From assembly GCA_019638675.1 (NCBI GenBank), contig JAHBTE010000001.1, positions 2,326,605 through 2,390,604 on the forward strand: 64,000 nucleotides of DNA, given 5' to 3'. This document shows positions 61,749 through 64,000 of this stretch, one piece after another. How positions within the stretch are numbered: position 1 is the stretch's first letter; every line of letters starts with the position of its first letter. The notes under the pieces were generated by a model. It searched no databases. It had not been told where the DNA came from and worked only from the letters and a program-made list of their open reading frames with translations. Origin of the DNA: Fimbriimonadaceae bacterium. GTDB taxonomy: Bacteria; Armatimonadota; Fimbriimonadia; Fimbriimonadales; Fimbriimonadaceae. The position numbers were made by a program, and so were the translations under genes.

Positions 61749-61776
61749 AAAGTGGGCTAGCCGAAGCCAGCCCACT
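61747..61776 (-). terminator. terminator of the flagellar gene cluster
   Basis: On the minus strand, stem AGTGGGCTGGC/GCTAGCCCACT with loop TTCG is followed by TTTTTATACTT. It lies 24 bp beyond the flgE stop codon. Confidence 0.88.
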
Positions 61777-61799
61777 CCCAAGAAAAACCTAACCTAGCG

Positions 61800-63053
61800 T
61801 TACCGCTTCATGTTGATCAATTCTTGCAACATTTCATCAACCGTGGTGACAACCCGGGTGTTCGCCTGGAAGCCGCGTTGGGTGATGATGAGTTCGGTGA
61901 ATTCACCACCGATGTCGATGTTGGATTGCTCAAGGAAGCCTGAGTTGATTTGACCACGGCCACCGGTTCGTGGAGCACCCACAACCGGAACCCCAGAGTT
62001 ATCTGTGTTTCGCCAGAGGTTGCTGCCCTGTCGTTCAAGACCGTTCGCGTTCGGGAAGATCGCCAAAGCGATTTGACCAAGTGCTCGGGTTAGGCCGTTC
62101 GTATAAAGCCCAACCACAACCCCGTCTGAGTTAACGGTAAATGAACTCAGCGAACCAGGTTCAAAACCGTTCTGACTGCTTGCCTGAACCTGCATTTCGG
62201 TCGCCAACTGCGAGATTGCTGAGAAGTCGAGATCGATTGGGAACGCAGGTACGCCTGAGCCTACTGGCGGGGTAACCGTGATACTTCCTGGGCTACCAGT
62301 GAGCATCCGACCATTGGAAGGATCGTAAGTTAGGGTTCCAGAACCAGTAACTGTAGTTCCACCAATACCAGATACTGTCCAGTTCCATTCGTTAGCGGTT
62401 GCCGATTCAGTCACGGTGATGGAAAGTTCGTGTGAGCCACCCAACGAGTCGTAGACTCGGACAATGCTCTGGACTGAAGCCAAACCTGGATTATTGAATT
62501 CGCGAGAATCCAAGTTTCCGGCCCAAGTTACATTCGTAGTTTCTTGAACCGCAGTTCGAGCACCGATAGGAATGGTGATAGCCGATCCAGGGCCAATAGG
62601 CGCGTTGGTGTTAATCGTTCCAGTAACCGGGTCAGCGGTCCAGCCCATCAATCGTTCACCTGTCGCACGGTGAACCAAGTCACCAGCCGCATCAAGGTCA
62701 AATGAACCATCTCGGGTGTAAGCAAGACGGTCGCCGTTGCTAACCATGAAGAACCCGTTTCCTTGGATTGCAAAGTCAGTTGGTCGGTTGGTTGCGTTTA
62801 GCGATCCTTGCTCCTGATTGATATCCGTACCAGCAACCAAAACCCCCAGACCATATTGAATTGCGTTCGTTCCACCTAAGGCGTTGCTGGGTCGGCTTGC
62901 ACCGCGGACGGTTTGAGCAAGCATATCTTGGAACGTAACACGGCTACCTTTGTAGGCAGTGGTGTTGATGTTAGCCAAGTTGTTCCCGATAACATTCATG
63001 CGCGTTTGTTGCGCTTTGATGCTGGCGACGCCAGCGAGCATTGCTTGTAGCAT
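61800..63053 (-). CDS. flgE: flagellar hook protein
   Basis: This 417-residue protein forms the hook. The N-terminal flagellar rod-type motif is LQAMLAGVASIKAQQTRMNVIGNNLANINTTAYKGSRV (core NVIGNNLANINTTAYKGSRV). Hook-specific FAIQGNGFFMV and YTRDGSFDLDAAGDL follow. The C-terminal helix is SNIDIGGEFTELIITQRGFQ, then ARVVTT-like NTRVVTTVDEMLQELI. The length is normal. It is the last gene of the visible flagellar run and ends at a terminator. A 141-bp leader with possible RNA structure precedes it. Confidence 0.95.
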   Translation of the reverse strand: MLQAMLAGVASIKAQQTRMNVIGNNLANINTTAYKGSRVTFQDMLAQTVRGASRPSNALGGTNAIQYGLGVLVAGTDINQEQGSLNATNRPTDFAIQGNGFFMVSNGDRLAYTRDGSFDLDAAGDLVHRATGERLMGWTADPVTGTINTNAPIGPGSAITIPIGARTAVQETTNVTWAGNLDSREFNNPGLASVQSIVRVYDSLGGSHELSITVTESATANEWNWTVSGIGGTTVTGSGTLTYDPSNGRMLTGSPGSITVTPPVGSGVPAFPIDLDFSAISQLATEMQVQASSQNGFEPGSLSSFTVNSDGVVVGLYTNGLTRALGQIALAIFPNANGLERQGSNLWRNTDNSGVPVVGAPRTGGRGQINSGFLEQSNIDIGGEFTELIITQRGFQANTRVVTTVDEMLQELINMKR

Positions 63054-63080
63054 AGTGTTTTCCTTTTGTTTCTTTACTTA

Positions 63081-63166
63081 CTATGCTGGGAGGAAGACTC
63101 GCCACTTCTTGGCTTTGTCAAAGTCCCCAACCTTTTACAGTTGAGACCACTTCTCATAGCTCCCAG
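63081..63166 (-). other. possible structured RNA leader of flgE
   Basis: In the transcript, CTGGGAG (from 63166) can pair with CTCCCAG (to 63086) over about 67 nt. Inside lie a hairpin TGAGA-AGTGG-TCTCA and a hairpin GCCA-AGAAG-TGGC. Both carry the octamer AGAAGTGG. CTATG and CATAG, next to the outer arms, could form a competing stem. No known riboswitch family is recognised. Confidence 0.3.
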
Positions 63167-63194
63167 TCTTAATGTCATTGTCGGTACTGTTTTA

Positions 63195-63569
63195 TTAAAC
63201 TATTACCGCCGAATCGATATTTGTGAAGACATTTTCTTTAAGATGTTGTTGATCAACTGCGGTAATAACTGTTCGGTTACGAACACTTACAACCAAAGCG
63301 ACATCATCCACCATCACTAAAGATTCTTTGGCTCCTTTTTGAGCGGCTCTTTCCACCCCTTGCAGAACCCTTTCCCATTTCGCAGCATCGAGTTGAATAT
63401 CCCGACTCTGCAAGCGTGTTTGAGCGTGATTGCTCACCTTCAAACGGTCGGCAAGGATTGTACTGAAGTCCGGCCCAGTACCGGGAGTAGAGACTCCTGG
63501 CTTTGGCGCAGTTACCGGCCTATTCTGTAATAGGTCAGCAACCTTGTTATTCTGTATCGGACTACTCAT
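63195..63569 (-). CDS. flagellar operon protein, TIGR02530 family
   Basis: This 124-residue protein has a variable N-terminus. The family core is SNHAQTRLQSRDIQLDAAKW, then RAAQKGAKESLVMVDDVALV, VSVRNRTVITAV and VFTNIDSAVIV. It is found between flgD and flgE in many flagellar operons, as here. Its role is not settled; it may help hook assembly or length control. It lies 8 bp after flgD. Confidence 0.9.
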   Translation of the reverse strand: MSSPIQNNKVADLLQNRPVTAPKPGVSTPGTGPDFSTILADRLKVSNHAQTRLQSRDIQLDAAKWERVLQGVERAAQKGAKESLVMVDDVALVVSVRNRTVITAVDQQHLKENVFTNIDSAVIV

Positions 63570-63577
63570 AGTGTTCC

Positions 63578-64000
63578 TTAGTAAGCGATTTCTCGCACAT
63601 TACCAATTTCAACTTCCACAATTCCTCCGTTTGCCTCCTTAAGGCCGAGGATTTGCTTTCCGTCTCTCATGGTAATTCGTGTAACTTGTCCAGTAACTAA
63701 GCTGTTAGTACCGCCTGAATTGATATCGGTCATCGGTCTTACTGCGGTTACTGTTCGACCAATCATGGTTGCTCCGTTTAAGACTTCCATGCTGGTTTTC
63801 AGGCCGTCCATCCCCTCGACTTGTCCGAGTTGTGCCATCTGGGCAAAGAAGTCTCGGTCATTCATCGGTTCGAGTGGATTTTGGTTAGCTAACTGCACAG
63901 TCAGGAGTCGCAGGAATGTGTCGAGGTTGAGTTCACTCTTTGGAGTTGCTTGTCCTCCAAAATTAGTGTAGGTGTAAGCCCCGGTTGGATCAATTGCGTT
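63578..64000 (-). CDS. flgD: flagellar hook assembly (capping) protein, 5' end outside window
   Basis: About 140 codons are visible, open to the window edge. FLRLLTVQLANQNPLEPMNDRDFFAQMAQLGQVEGM is the FlgD signature (core QLANQNPLEPMNDRDFFAQM). It is followed by MIGRTVTAVRPMTD and the beta-domain strands GQVTRITMRDGKQIL and the end VEVEIGNVREI. The start codon lies beyond 64000. The protein caps the growing hook made of FlgE. Confidence 0.94.
   Translation of the reverse strand, partial: NAIDPTGAYTYTNFGGQATPKSELNLDTFLRLLTVQLANQNPLEPMNDRDFFAQMAQLGQVEGMDGLKTSMEVLNGATMIGRTVTAVRPMTDINSGGTNSLVTGQVTRITMRDGKQILGLKEANGGIVEVEIGNVREIAY

Overview
The window reads as a chromosomal segment of a Gram-negative-type, flagellated bacterium of about 50% GC. 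A Kdo transferase (WaaA) implies a lipopolysaccharide outer membrane. A pseudopilin, a PEP-CTERM protease, several PA14/DUF1080/right-handed-helix secreted proteins and many unlinked small operons recall Armatimonadota (Fimbriimonadia); Planctomycetota-like relatives are the main alternative. This placement is inference from gene content only.

Layout. 1-7.7 kb: the end of purF, a Gfo/Idh/MocA oxidoreductase, a HerA-like ATPase (DUF853), a bifunctional-nuclease-family protein and a free-standing C-terminal half of carB. 7.7-15.5 kb: an ArsR/SRPBCC pair with a perfect palindrome over the start codon, a redoxin, tRNA-Val, a DUF6265 protein, AlkD, a globin, a DUF4394 lipoprotein and a DMT transporter. 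15.5-17.6 kb: a cluster of small unknown membrane and secreted proteins, including a tandem paralogue pair. 17.7-31.1 kb: an ABC-F ATPase, a metallophosphoesterase, a large beta-helix protein, two ECF sigma factors (one with DUF4446 and an anti-sigma), signal peptidase I, a Nudix protein, a GH-like protein, a PhoR-like kinase, dispersed palindromic repeats and a PII protein. 31.1-34.3 kb: a small decayed island ending at tRNA-fMet, with an intact AbiEi/AbiEii-type toxin-antitoxin pair, an ArdC-like fragment, a gene tail and a serine recombinase lacking its catalytic domain. 34.4-38.2 kb: galE, a GNAT gene, a second SRPBCC/SRPBCC/ArsR operon and a trypsin-like PEP-CTERM protein. 38.2-41.7 kb: a histidine operon hisI-G-H-F-A, preceded by a His-rich leader peptide and a strong terminator (an attenuator). 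41.7-53.9 kb: tRNA-Leu, a degenerate M48-like protein, a TylF-type methyltransferase, a PA14/propeller/DUF1080 protein, pseudopilin-waaA-purC, and NAD(P)HX repair. 53.9-57.9 kb: an FHA-FHA-VWA signalling module. 57.9-59.6 kb: a promoter and SAH riboswitch in front of ahcY. 59.7-64 kb: a phosphoesterase/PQQ-propeller fusion, and flagellar hook genes flgE, a TIGR02530-type gene and flgD.

The strongest regulatory observations are the his leader/attenuator, the SAH riboswitch, the operator-like palindromes at the two ArsR loci and at the toxin-antitoxin locus, and a possible structured leader in front of flgE. The strongest candidate for a poorly described protein system is the FHA-FHA-VWA module, whose VWA protein carries repeated DPNRT motifs that could be phospho-threonine ligands for the FHA domains.
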